From assembly GCF_018531465.1 (NCBI RefSeq), contig NZ_JAHDTF010000021.1:62001-126000 (forward strand): a DNA stretch of 64,000 nt, in the 5' to 3' direction. A program made the translations under genes and the position numbers. Origin of the DNA: Sphaerisporangium fuscum (GTDB lineage: Bacteria > Actinomycetota > Actinomycetes > Streptosporangiales > Streptosporangiaceae). Position 1 is the stretch's first letter, and each line of letters opens with the position of its first letter. Below the pieces are notes generated by a model. It was not told the origin of the DNA, did no database searches, and saw only the letters and a program-made list of their open reading frames with translations. Shown piece after piece: positions 1 through 7,967 of this stretch.

Positions 1-26
1 CCGCCATGACCTGGCGGAGGCGTTCC

Positions 27-539
27 TCAAGCGTGGGCATTGCCGATCACTCCTTCCACGGATGCCTCGCCGAGCGCTGCACGCAGCTTGGCCATCGCCT
101 TGAACGTCTGACTTTTCACCGTGCCGACCGTGCAGCCGAGCATCTCCGCGGTCTGTGCCTCGCTGAGGTCCTCCCAGTACCGCAGGACGACCACCGCGCG
201 CTGCCGGGGAGGTAGGCCACGCAGCGCGTCCATGAGCAGGTGGCGCAGATCGACGTCGGTCGAGCGCGCCGCCCTCTCCGGCAGGATGCGCATCGGGATG
301 ATGCTCAGGATCGCCCGGCGGCGGGCCCGGCTGATGGCGGTGTTGATGATGACGCGGCGCACATAGGGCTCGGGGCTGTCGTACCGCACCCTGTCCCAGT
401 TTCTGTAGGTACGCTCCAGCGCCGTCTGCAGTAGGTCCTCCGCCTCCGCCTCGTTCCCGCAGGCTAGATAGGCGACCCGCAGCAGCGTCGTGGCCCTTGC
501 GGCCACGAATGCGCCGAAGTCGTGCTTCGCGCCGCTCAC
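27..539 (-). CDS. SigE-family RNA polymerase sigma factor (ECF type)
   Basis: A 170-residue ECF-type sigma factor that would direct RNA polymerase to a small regulon. Region 2 lies at about residues 15-65 (core EAEAEDLLQTALERTYRNW) and region 4 at about 105-155 (LPPRQRAVVVLRYWEDLS, then a helix-turn-helix with GTVKSQ). Length and motifs fit the actinobacterial SigE-like family. I chose GTG at 539 because the protein then starts just before the conserved FGAFVAARATTLLR segment; the frame stays open to 737 but that part has no family similarity. The gene is divergent from the CU044_5270-like gene, and a promoter-like element at 567-595 points at it. No anti-sigma factor with a zinc motif is visible beside it. 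The family call is firm and the start is fairly sure. Confidence 0.9.
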   Translation of the reverse strand: MSGAKHDFGAFVAARATTLLRVAYLACGNEAEAEDLLQTALERTYRNWDRVRYDSPEPYVRRVIINTAISRARRRAILSIIPMRILPERAARSTDVDLRHLLMDALRGLPPRQRAVVVLRYWEDLSEAQTAEMLGCTVGTVKSQTFKAMAKLRAALGEASVEGVIGNAHA

Positions 540-566
540 GTCTGTCTGTCCCGTTTCACGCCTCCT

Positions 567-595
567 AATACGCCTTGGATCCTCCAGCGGTTGCC
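567..595 (-). promoter_or_regulatory. Candidate ECF promoter for the sigma factor
   Basis: On the minus strand GGCAACC (589-595) is followed after exactly 16 bases by CGTATT (567-572). The same two hexamer-like blocks with the same spacer occur in the opposite direction at 607-635. Transcription would start near 560, giving a leader of about 20 bases before GTG 539. Likely autoregulation by the adjacent sigma factor is inference. Confidence 0.6.
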
Positions 596-606
596 CGAGT
601 GCCGCA

Positions 607-635
607 GGCAACCTTGTGAGGCGCCCAGGCGTATT
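607..635 (+). promoter_or_regulatory. Candidate ECF promoter for the CU044_5270-like gene
   Basis: GGCAACC (607-613), a 16-base spacer, then CGTATT (630-635), matching the minus-strand copy at 567-595 in both boxes and in spacing. Transcription would start near 642, ahead of ATG 670 and its GGAGG ribosome site. The arrangement suggests one sigma factor drives both divergent genes. Confidence 0.6.
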
Positions 636-669
636 GGGGGACGTCACTTCGGACCTCTGGAGGAAACAC

Positions 670-1608
670 ATGAAGCTCGCGACAGCACCGGTCCGGCCGC
701 TGATCGCCGTCGGCACCGGCCTGGCCGCCGTGGGCACCGCCGCCCTGCTGGGCCTGCCGAGCGTCGTGAAGGCGCCGGAGACGCGGCTCGCGGCCGCCGC
801 GTCGGCTCCGCCTGAAGGCGCCTACTGGCATACGAGGGTGCTGACCCAGCGCACCGGTCCCCGCCAAATGGGCAGCGGCGCGAATCGCTACTGGGTGGTG
901 GAGCAGGAGCTCAGTGAGGAATGGACCGCGCCCGACGGCAAGGCCTGGTTCGGATACCGGAAGGCTGGGGCGCACCCGAAGAGCGCGACGGACCGGAAGG
1001 CGTGGCGCCGCGACGGCTCGCCGGCCAAGTGGACCCGCACGGCCGACGGCCAGGTCGTGAAGCTGTCGACCGAGCCGGACAAGGGCCACGTCGGGCCCGT
1101 ACGCGGCAACGACGACCAGTTCTTTCTGGCCGGGCAGAAGTTGACGTACGAGGAGGTCCAGCGGCTGCCCGCGGACCCGACCGCGTTGAAGTCCTGGCTC
1201 TCCGAGGCCGCGCGAGTCTCACGGGTCAAGCAGAACAACGTGGACCAGTACATCACCGGGGCGCTGCCGGGCATGCTCAACCAGCTTCCGGCGCCCAAGA
1301 ACGTCCGCGCCGCGGCCTACCAGCTCTTGCTGACGATGCCCAGTGTCCGTTCGCAGGGAGAGACCAAGGACAGCATGGGCAGAGCCGGCGCGGCCCTGTC
1401 GATCGACCACCCGAAGGCCGTTCAGGACAACGGACTGACGATCAAGGAGAAGACCGACCTAGTCGTGGACACCGGCACGATGCTTCTGCTGTCCCAGAGC
1501 CAGACGACCGCGATCAGCGGCAAGCTGTCCCTCAACGAGACGAGCACCCAGATCGTGCTCGAGGCCGGCTGGACCAACACCGCGCCGGCCGTGCCCGCCC
1601 TGCCGTAG
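670..1608 (+). CDS. CU044_5270-like membrane-anchored or secreted protein
   Basis: A 312-residue protein with an N-terminal hydrophobic segment (about residues 9-29, then a linker), so probably exported or anchored by a signal anchor. The rest is soluble and resembles the CU044_5270 family, whose members are commonly encoded next to SigE-family sigma factors in actinomycetes; the biochemical role is unknown. ATG 670 is chosen because GGAGG lies 7 bases upstream and the hydrophobic segment begins at once; the open frame back to 490 overlaps the divergent sigma gene. Its position opposite the sigma factor, with matching promoter elements, suggests it is a target of that factor or a modulator of its activity. 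The family name is recalled, not searched. Confidence 0.75.
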   Translation: MKLATAPVRPLIAVGTGLAAVGTAALLGLPSVVKAPETRLAAAASAPPEGAYWHTRVLTQRTGPRQMGSGANRYWVVEQELSEEWTAPDGKAWFGYRKAGAHPKSATDRKAWRRDGSPAKWTRTADGQVVKLSTEPDKGHVGPVRGNDDQFFLAGQKLTYEEVQRLPADPTALKSWLSEAARVSRVKQNNVDQYITGALPGMLNQLPAPKNVRAAAYQLLLTMPSVRSQGETKDSMGRAGAALSIDHPKAVQDNGLTIKEKTDLVVDTGTMLLLSQSQTTAISGKLSLNETSTQIVLEAGWTNTAPAVPALP

Positions 1609-1615
1609 CGGCGCC

Positions 1616-1638
1616 CGCGGGTGAACTTGTCACCCGCG
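1616..1638 (+). terminator. Hairpin downstream of the CU044_5270-like gene
   Basis: A perfect 9-bp stem (CGCGGGTGA with TCACCCGCG) around a 5-base loop begins 8 bases after the stop codon and is followed by CTCTTTC. It is a plausible rho-independent terminator with a weak T tract. Confidence 0.6.
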
Positions 1639-1679
1639 CTCTTTCGCCAAGCGCGGGGCCGGCCCGTCGGAAGCCGGTC

Positions 1680-1930
1680 CGACCTGGCGCCGGCCGCGAT
1701 CGCCCGCAGTGCCAACGACCTGCGCGCCCGTGCGGAGGCGGAGTTCTCCGGTTCCGAGCTGCGCCGCTCGGTCGAGGAGACGTTCGCCTGGCTGCGCACC
1801 CGGCTCGCCGGGGTCCTCGCGGACGCGTGGTCACAGGGCGAGCTGGACACCTCGCTCGACCCGGCGGGCGCGGGGGGCTGCTTCGGCGCCGGGTTCGTCG
1901 CGGGGTACGTTTCGGGCTCGGCCTGGCCGG
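1680..1930 (+). pseudogene. Fragment resembling a TetR C-terminal domain
   Basis: One frame reads AEAEFSGSELRRSVEETF, then LAGVLADAWSQGELDTSLD and AGYVSG, which resembles the ligand-binding C-terminal domain of TetR regulators. No helix-turn-helix region precedes it and no ribosome site is present, because the upstream DNA is the terminator of the preceding gene. It looks like a decayed remnant rather than a working gene. The family call rests on pattern recognition only. Confidence 0.45.
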
Positions 1931-1965
1931 CAGCACCGCCCTCGGCACGTCACCGGCCACGATGA

Positions 1966-2279
1966 CGCCACCGCGCCGTCCCTCGCCCAGATCGCCCGAG
2001 CGCGCGCACCTCCAGCTCGGCGCGGAGCTGGAGGACGAGCACGATGCGCGGGGTGTGGTACTTGGGGGCGGCCTTGCCGCCGCGGGTGCGGCAGGCGCTT
2101 CCGGCGGCCACCGCCCATCACCCGGTCACTGATCGCCTACGACCACTGACCGGACTTAGGACTTACTCGTCTAGTGAGGACAATCGCCGCAAGCAGGGTC
2201 ACGTCAAGCGGTCACAGCAACGGCAACGCTGACTGTCAGCTCAGAGCGAGCCGCCGAAAGAGACGGTCTGAAGATCTGT
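1966..2279. other. Intergenic DNA with no recognisable gene
   Basis: Short open frames occur on both strands but none shows a conserved motif or a ribosome site. A minus-strand stretch near 2010-2090 reads KAAPKYHTPRIVLVLQL, which may be part of a lost gene but I do not recognise it. Confidence 0.5.
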
Positions 2280-2690
2280 GGGTGAGGTGGTGATCGTCCG
2301 CCAGTCGAGGGGTGGGGTCACCGTGGGCAGCGACAGCGCGTTCAGCGCGGCTTTCCGACCTGGGCGTTGTCAGTCATGTTGACCTGGTTCTTAATGGGTT
2401 TCGGGTGACCAGCTAGAGCACTGTGAGCGCGGCCTGCTCGGTGGAGAAGTGTCCGCGGTGGCGGTGGCGGTGGCTTGGCGGAACCCGGCGTTCAAGCTCT
2501 CGATCGCACTGTGTGGATGGCCTTGCGAATCTCGGAACTCCTTTAGGGCGTCGCAGCCGGCGACGCACACATCTGGACACCGGTGTTGCGTAGTTAGGCC
2601 AACAGGGCCACCCAGGGCCTGTCGCCTTCGCCGTCGCCCCCAAGCCATCTGTCCAGCACCTCACAGTCACGTGGTCGTTGCGACGGTGGC
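2280..2690 (-). mobile_element. Decayed IS256-family transposase remnant
   Basis: Pieces of an IS256-type transposase C-terminal half can be read on the minus strand only by switching frames. In order they are LRNTGVQ, VAGCDALK, EIRKAIHT, AIESLNAGFRQA, RHRGHFSTEQAALTVL and RKAALNALSL, matching the family order (LRNRGVxDV, CCDGLK, TNAIESLN, RGHFP, WKAALN). At least three frameshifts, a stop codon and an internal deletion between the CDALK and EIRKA parts make it non-functional. No terminal inverted repeats were found. It lies just beyond the 3' end of dprA, at a break in the usual gene order. Confidence 0.75.
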
Positions 2691-2972
2691 GACTTTGGGA
2701 TGGGTGGCTCCTTGCCGCCGCGGCTACCGTGATGACACCCCCTGCCGGAGTGCCGTGATCGTGCGCGCCTCAACGCGCTCCCCCAGCGCGGGAACTACCG
2801 CTACCCCAGCCGTAGAAGCCAAGGCCGTAGAACCCATAACGGCAACAGGAGCCCTGACCGGGTGTCCTAATCGTGCGCGCCTAAAGCGCATGTCCTCTCC
2901 CTGCACCACCATCACCGAAATCACGACCACACCGACACCGACAGCGGCAGCGGCAGCCTCGACGGGGTCGGG
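2691..2972. other. Intergenic DNA downstream of dprA
   Basis: No gene is supported. A short imperfect direct repeat containing TCGTGCGCGCCT occurs near 2758 and 2870. It may be further debris of the IS-rich region. Confidence 0.4.
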
Positions 2973-5036
2973 CTACTTGTTGCGGCGGAGGCGCCAGCCG
3001 TGTTCTGTTCGTTCGACGTAGCCGGCTGCTGCGAGGCCGCCCAGGCAGCCCAGCGCCGTCATGACGTCGACTCCCGCCGCCACCGCGATCGTGGCGGGGC
3101 CGACCGCTGTACGGGCGGGTACCGCTTCGAGGACACTGCGGGTCTCCTCGTCCAGCGCGTCACGCGGCAGGACGGGCCCCCTTGGTTCCGGAGCAAGGTC
3201 GGCCCCCAGGGCCCCCACCAGCTCGATTACCTCCCGACCCGAGGTCACACACACGGCCTCGCCACGCCTGATCAGGCGATGGCATCCGGCGGAGTTCTCA
3301 GACGTGACCGGACCCGGGACAGCGGCGAGGTGGCGTCTGAGAGCCACGGCATGGGCAGCGGTGTTGAGAGCACCACTGCGTACGGCCGCCTCTACGACCA
3401 CGGTGCCCCGGGACAGGGCGGCGATCACGCGGTTCCGGACCAGGAAGCGCAGACGAGTGGGCCGGACACCCAACGGGCACTCGCTGAGGATCAGGCCTCT
3501 CGCCCGGATGGCCGAGAACAGTTCGTGATTGGCCGCGGGATAGGCGATGTCGGTGCCGCAGGCGAGCACCGCCACCGTCTCAGCCGTTCCCGACAGGGCT
3601 CCTCGATGAGCGGCCGAGTCCACGCCGTAGGCACCGCCCGAGATCACGGTCCACCCCGCCTCGCTCAGATCGGCCGCGAGCTCTGCAGCGACGTGTCTGC
3701 CGTACGGTGTAGCGGCGCGGGAGCCGACCAGCGCCACGGACCGAAGGCAGGAGAAGCGCAGATCTCCCACCCCGTGCAACCAGAGCCCCAGAGGGCGTTC
3801 AGGGCCGAGATCGTCAAGCTGCGTCGGCCATTCCACATCCCCCGGAATGATCAGCCGGGCACCGGAGCGCTCTCCCTCGGCGAGGTCGGCAAGGGGGTCA
3901 GCGTTCCGCAGGCGTGCCCGCCATGCCGCCAGCAGCCGGTCGTAATCCGGACGCCGCCTTGTGTTCGCCGACATCTCCTCCACGAAATCGGGGTCCAGCC
4001 GCCCGCACCGGACCTGCCCCAACGCCCCCTCGGGGCCGTACGCCGCGACGAGCCTGCCCATGACGCGGTCTCCCGCGTCGGCCACTCGCATCAAGGTCAC
4101 CCTGGCCAGCCGCCCCGGATGCCGCGAAAGCGCCCTCGAACCGGCATCGCAGCCGTCCCTGCCCGCATGGGGCCCACCATCGGTCTCCGGCCCTCCGCCA
4201 CCTGCCGGAACGTCCGCGTGCGGCATATCCACGCTTGCGGCCGCAGGAATCGCTCGTAAGACCTGACGATCGTGGGGCGGTTGTCGACCAAGAACGCCGG
4301 CAGTCCCGGGCTCGCAGGCCACCTCTTCATCCCAGGCACTCTCCGGCAGGTCATCCACGACCGCCTTCGGCACGACAGACCCCACAGCCTGCCCCCCGCC
4401 CGTCCGCCCGGTGGCCATCCCCACCTCTCCAGTCAAATCCGAGGGGCTCGCCGCTCTGGCCTCCCCCGCACTCGTCCATGCGGAAGCCACAGCCACCTCC
4501 CCGGCCCGCCCCAGGGAACCAACCGCTCCGGCCCGCCCCGCATTCACCGGCCCCGGAGCCCCGCCGATCTCCGCAGCCCGAGCCAGCGAACCAACCACTC
4601 CGGCCGGCCCCGTATTCAACGGTCCCGCGGCCACATCGACCTCTCTGGCCCGACCCAGGGAACCAACCGCTCCGGCCCGCCCTGCGCCCGACCGCCTGGA
4701 AGCCACATCCACCTCCGCAGCCGGTGCCAGCGAACCGACCACACCGGCACGCTCCGCACCCGAGGGCCCCGCAGCCACACCTACCAGCGAACCAGCCACT
4801 CCGGCCTGCCCGGCACCGAATCGCCCGAAAGCCGCATCTACCTCTCCAGTCAGATCCAAGGGGCCGATCGCTCTGGCCTGCTCCGCTGTCTTCGGTAGGC
4901 ACATCAGGTCCGCCTCACCGACCTCGTTGAACGGGGACCCGTCGGTGCTGGGGTCGCCCTTGCCGGGCTTCTCCTGGTGCCCAGGTTGGCATGCTTGTAC
5001 GTCGTTGATCATCAGAGTTCTGGCGCGGAGACCCAC
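2973..5036 (-). CDS. dprA: DNA-processing protein DprA with repeat-rich N-terminal extension
   Basis: DprA loads RecA onto incoming single-stranded DNA in transformation. The conserved core is at about residues 305-687: a SAM-like start (RVADAGDRVMGRLVAAYGP), a Rossmann fold with ALVGSRAATPYGR, SGGAYGVDSAAHRGAL and LSECPLG, and a C-terminal winged helix. The core alone (about 383 residues) is the usual full size. The first 300 residues are unusual: residues 51-213 are a 24-residue Gly/Ala repeat. The ATG at 5036 lies inside the end of an IS200/IS605 remnant, so the true start is unsure; ATG 4904 or a start nearer residue 305 are alternatives. It is separated from comM by about 1 kb of IS remnant and minisatellite, where related genomes have the genes adjacent. 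Confidence 0.85.
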   Translation of the reverse strand: MGLRARTLMINDVQACQPGHQEKPGKGDPSTDGSPFNEVGEADLMCLPKTAEQARAIGPLDLTGEVDAAFGRFGAGQAGVAGSLVGVAAGPSGAERAGVVGSLAPAAEVDVASRRSGAGRAGAVGSLGRAREVDVAAGPLNTGPAGVVGSLARAAEIGGAPGPVNAGRAGAVGSLGRAGEVAVASAWTSAGEARAASPSDLTGEVGMATGRTGGGQAVGSVVPKAVVDDLPESAWDEEVACEPGTAGVLGRQPPHDRQVLRAIPAAASVDMPHADVPAGGGGPETDGGPHAGRDGCDAGSRALSRHPGRLARVTLMRVADAGDRVMGRLVAAYGPEGALGQVRCGRLDPDFVEEMSANTRRRPDYDRLLAAWRARLRNADPLADLAEGERSGARLIIPGDVEWPTQLDDLGPERPLGLWLHGVGDLRFSCLRSVALVGSRAATPYGRHVAAELAADLSEAGWTVISGGAYGVDSAAHRGALSGTAETVAVLACGTDIAYPAANHELFSAIRARGLILSECPLGVRPTRLRFLVRNRVIAALSRGTVVVEAAVRSGALNTAAHAVALRRHLAAVPGPVTSENSAGCHRLIRRGEAVCVTSGREVIELVGALGADLAPEPRGPVLPRDALDEETRSVLEAVPARTAVGPATIAVAAGVDVMTALGCLGGLAAAGYVERTEHGWRLRRNK
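4398..4886 (-). repeat. 72-bp tandem repeat coding for a 24-residue unit in DprA
   Basis: Seven units encode variants of AGRAGAVGSLGRAGEVDVAA plus four more residues. Six are 24 residues long and the second is 19. The first and last units share LTGEV in place of the central GRAREV-type sequence. Unit length is a multiple of three, so copy-number change keeps the dprA frame open. Confidence 0.8.
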
Positions 5037-5472
5037 GCCTTCAGGCGGGGGAAGCGCCCGCCTCCCTTCGATGGATAGTCCGTGGTTGATCTCTTGCGTT
5101 CATGTGGGGCGTGGCACAGATCATGTAGCGGGCGTACAAGCACCACTTCTGTCCGACGCTGGAAGCAGGCCGAGGGGGCTTGCCCGGGGTTCGGCTGCGT
5201 CCCCGTCGACCACAAGGGGACTCTGGAGGAGCGGATTCGCGCCCACAGCTTGGAAGGTCGCCGCGTCCCTTCCATGGAGCGCCGGTTTCCCTCCTCCAGG
5301 CTGTGCTGGCGTATCGAACTCTGCGAGACACGATGTCGTTGGGGGCAGGAGCTGGGGGGGCGCCTGAGGAGCGGTCACGACCGGGACATCAACGCTGCCG
5401 AGAACATCCTCGCCGCCCGGCGCGGTGGAGAAGTGAAACCCTGTGGAGCCGGCCTACGACCGCAATGGGGAC
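5010..5472 (+). mobile_element. Decayed IS200/IS605-type TnpB remnant
   Basis: A TnpB N-terminal piece reads RAYKHHFCPTLE near 5130-5165, followed in another frame by FGCVPVDHKGTLEERIRAHSLE. This is joined by deletion to a C-terminal piece HDRDINAAENILAARRGG...CGAGLRPQ (about 5375-5465), the typical TnpB end after the zinc ribbon. The zinc-ribbon cysteines and most of the RuvC-like core are missing. Sequence at about 5029-5060 (CACGCCTTCAGGCGGGGGAA) resembles the hairpin ends of this family. The element sits between comM and dprA, and its edge forms the start of the dprA open frame. Confidence 0.75.
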
Positions 5473-5476
5473 CTCC

Positions 5477-5990
5477 GACGCCCGTAGAGCAGGTGCACGA
5501 CCTCAACCGACACCACCGACACCGGGACAACCGGCGCACCACCTCAACGCACACCACCGACACCGGCACAACAAAGGCACCACCTGAATCGACACCACCG
5601 TGAGCGCACAACAGGCGCCACCTCAGCTGACACCACCGACGCCCGCAGAGCAGGCGCACCACCTCAACGCACACCACCGACACCCACACACAACACAGGC
5701 ACCATCCGAACCGACACCACCACAAGCGCAACAGGCACCGCCTCAGCTGACACCGCCGACGCCCGCAGAGCAGGCGCACCACCTCAACCCGCGCCACCGA
5801 CACCCACACAGCGCGCACCACCTCACGGACACCACCGACACACGCACAACAGGCACCACCTCTAGTGACACCGGTGGACGCCCGTAGAGCAGGCGCACCA
5901 CCTCAACGCACACCATCGACACCCGCACAGCGCGCGCACCAACACAACCGACGTCCGTAGAGCCGGTGTATGGCCTCGGCGGACACCTCC
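5477..5990. repeat. 41-bp imperfect minisatellite between comM and dprA
   Basis: About 12-13 degenerate units of roughly 41 bp. The best conserved form starts GACGCCCGYAGAGCAGG and ends ACCTCAACGCACACCACC. The GACGCCCG version recurs about every three or four units (5477, 5639, 5758, 5878), hinting at a higher-order repeat. The unit is not a multiple of three and no frame is conserved across it, so it is probably non-coding. Confidence 0.85.
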
Positions 5991-6065
5991 GTGCGGGTGA
6001 CCGGCGGTGAAGCAGGAGGACCGAGCTGCGGTGGTCGAGCTCCCCGGCTTTCACGGAGGAGGATG

Positions 6066-7613
6066 TCAATCGGTGCCCAGCCAGAGGCCGAGGGCGGTGT
6101 TGGTCTCTGCCACCTCGGGTCTCTCCTTGCCGAGGAGGTCGGCGAGCGTCCAGGAGACTCGCATGACGCGGTCGAGGCCGCGGGCGCTGAGCTCCCCGGT
6201 GTCCAGGCAGCGGTAGAGAGGGGACATCGCCGAGGACGGCAGGCGGTAGTCGCCATGAAGGACCGCGGTCGGGATCTCGGCGTTGCACCGCCATGGCGTG
6301 CCGGCGAGGCGTTTCATCGTGCGTTCGCGGGCCAGGGCCACCCGCTCCGCGACGACGGCGCTCGGCTCGATGAACTGTCTGTCGGCCAGCAGTTCGCGCC
6401 GGGTCGAGCGAGTCAGTCGCACCTTCACGTCGATGCGGTCCAGCAGCGGCCCCGAGAGACGGGCCAGGTAGCGCCGGCGCTGGCTCGGCGTGCACTGGCA
6501 GGGGCTCTCAGGTGTCGACGGCTGGGCACACGGACAAGGATTGGCGGCCAGCACCAGCATGAACCGGGCCGGGAAGGTCACCGTGCCGGCGGCACGCGCC
6601 ACGGTGACCTTCCCCGACTCCAGCGGTTGCCGGAGCGAGTCGAGGACTCTCGACGGGAACTCGGGAGCCTCATCGAGGAACAACACGCCCCTGTGCGCGA
6701 GGGACACCGCCCCGGGCCTGATCACGCCGCTGCCGCCGCCGACGATCGCCGCGATGGTCGCGGTGTGATGCGGCGCCATGAAGGGCGCTCGTGTCAGCAG
6801 AGGCCGGTCCGGGGGCAGGGTGCCCGCGACCGAGTGGATGGAGGTGACCTCCAGAGCCTGGTCGCGGTCGAGCGGCGGCAGAAGGGTGGGCAGCCGCTCG
6901 GCCAGCATCGTCTTCCCCGTGCCGGGCTGCCCCACCATCCACAGGTTGTGGCCGCCCGCGGCGCACACTTCCAGAGCGCGACGCGCCACGGCCTGACCGG
7001 CGACATCGGCGAGGTCGGGGACAGGCCCTCCCTTGACCTCCGGCTCGGCCCAGGACTGCTCCCGCATCACCTCCTCGACGCTGGGCCTCTGGGCGGGATC
7101 GCCGTTCCGCAGCCACTCGACCAGCTCGGCCAGAGTGAGGACGGGCACCACCAGGACACCGGGGACGAGGGCCGCCTCTGCGGCGTTCGCGACGGGGACC
7201 ACGACGGACTGGGCTCCGGCCTCGACCGCTGCCACCACCGCAGGCAGGACACCCCGCACCGCTCGCACCGACCCGTCGAGCCCGAGCTCGCCGAGGAAGA
7301 TCGGAAGGGAGAGGCGCTGCCTCGGCACGAGACCCGCCGCGCCGAGGAGGGCGACGGCGATGGCCAGATCGAAGAGACTGCCTCTTTTGGGGAGGCTGGC
7401 GGGAAACAGGCTGATGGTGACCCGCGCGTCGGGCCAGGCGTACCTGCTGTTGATGATCGCGGAACGGACCCGGTCGCGGGCTTCGCTGAGCGCGGTGTCG
7501 AGCATGCCGATCAGGCTGACACCCGCGATGCCGTGGCCGACGTCGGCCTCCACCTCGACCACGTGGCCGCTCACGCCGACCAGGGCGACGCAACGCGTGC
7601 GGGCGACGGCCAT
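6066..7613 (-). CDS. comM: YifB/ComM-family Mg-chelatase-like AAA+ ATPase
   Basis: A 515-residue cytoplasmic AAA+ ATPase. ComM of other bacteria is a branch-migration helicase used in integrating transforming DNA. The N-terminal ChlI-like domain (residues 1-170) is followed by Walker A GQPGTGKT (about 225), Walker B VLFLDEAPEF (about 290), and the C-terminal Mg-chelatase-like domain with NPCPC and RIDVKVRL. Length is normal. ATG 7613 follows the yraN stop codon directly (TAG-ATG), so translation is probably coupled. The gene appears intact although the following dprA is displaced by an IS remnant and a minisatellite. Confidence 0.93.
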   Translation of the reverse strand: MAVARTRCVALVGVSGHVVEVEADVGHGIAGVSLIGMLDTALSEARDRVRSAIINSRYAWPDARVTISLFPASLPKRGSLFDLAIAVALLGAAGLVPRQRLSLPIFLGELGLDGSVRAVRGVLPAVVAAVEAGAQSVVVPVANAAEAALVPGVLVVPVLTLAELVEWLRNGDPAQRPSVEEVMREQSWAEPEVKGGPVPDLADVAGQAVARRALEVCAAGGHNLWMVGQPGTGKTMLAERLPTLLPPLDRDQALEVTSIHSVAGTLPPDRPLLTRAPFMAPHHTATIAAIVGGGSGVIRPGAVSLAHRGVLFLDEAPEFPSRVLDSLRQPLESGKVTVARAAGTVTFPARFMLVLAANPCPCAQPSTPESPCQCTPSQRRRYLARLSGPLLDRIDVKVRLTRSTRRELLADRQFIEPSAVVAERVALARERTMKRLAGTPWRCNAEIPTAVLHGDYRLPSSAMSPLYRCLDTGELSARGLDRVMRVSWTLADLLGKERPEVAETNTALGLWLGTD

Positions 7614-7967
7614 CTAGCACACCCCCCGGTCGTGGCGGATGGAGAACTCACCGGCGAACCGCTCCAGCGCCACCACGTCGATGCGGATCGAGGAGAACCA
7701 CTGCGACTGCCCGCTGAGCCACCTCGCGGCGAGCGTGCGCAACCGCGCCAGCTTCGCGGGGGTCACGGCCTCGAAAGCCGTGCCGTGACTGCGGCCGGAC
7801 CGGGTCTTGACCTCGACGACCACGAGAACGGGCCCGTCGCGGGCGAGGATGTCGATCTCGCCTTCAGCGCACCACCAATTGCGCTCAAGGATCTTCAGAC
7901 CCGCTGCTCGCAGGTAATCGACGGCGAGCTGCTCGCCGTGCTTGCCAAGGTCGTGTGTCGCGGCCAT
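7614..7967 (-). CDS. yraN: YraN/UPF0102 nuclease-like protein
   Basis: A 117-residue protein of the UPF0102 family with a restriction-endonuclease-like fold. Visible motifs are LGKHGEQLAVDYL, ERNWWCAEGEIDILARDG and VVVEVKTR; the E, D and VEVK residues correspond to the putative metal-binding nuclease core. The biological role is not settled. ATG 7967 is preferred over GTG 7976 because GGAGG stands 8 bases before it. It is upstream of comM with no gap, the common actinobacterial order. It probably lost its usual upstream neighbour contact with DUF2469 through insertion of about 1.3 kb of IS debris. Confidence 0.9.
   Translation of the reverse strand: MAATHDLGKHGEQLAVDYLRAAGLKILERNWWCAEGEIDILARDGPVLVVVEVKTRSGRSHGTAFEAVTPAKLARLRTLAARWLSGQSQWFSSIRIDVVALERFAGEFSIRHDRGVC

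Noticed and set aside
562..567. AGGAGG as ribosome site of the sigma gene
   Set aside because: It stands 21 bases before GTG 539 and lies directly after the predicted -10 box, so it would be outside or at the very start of the transcript.
5477..5990. Possible CRISPR array
   Set aside because: Units are degenerate along their full length, there are no constant repeats alternating with unique spacers, and no cas genes occur in the window.
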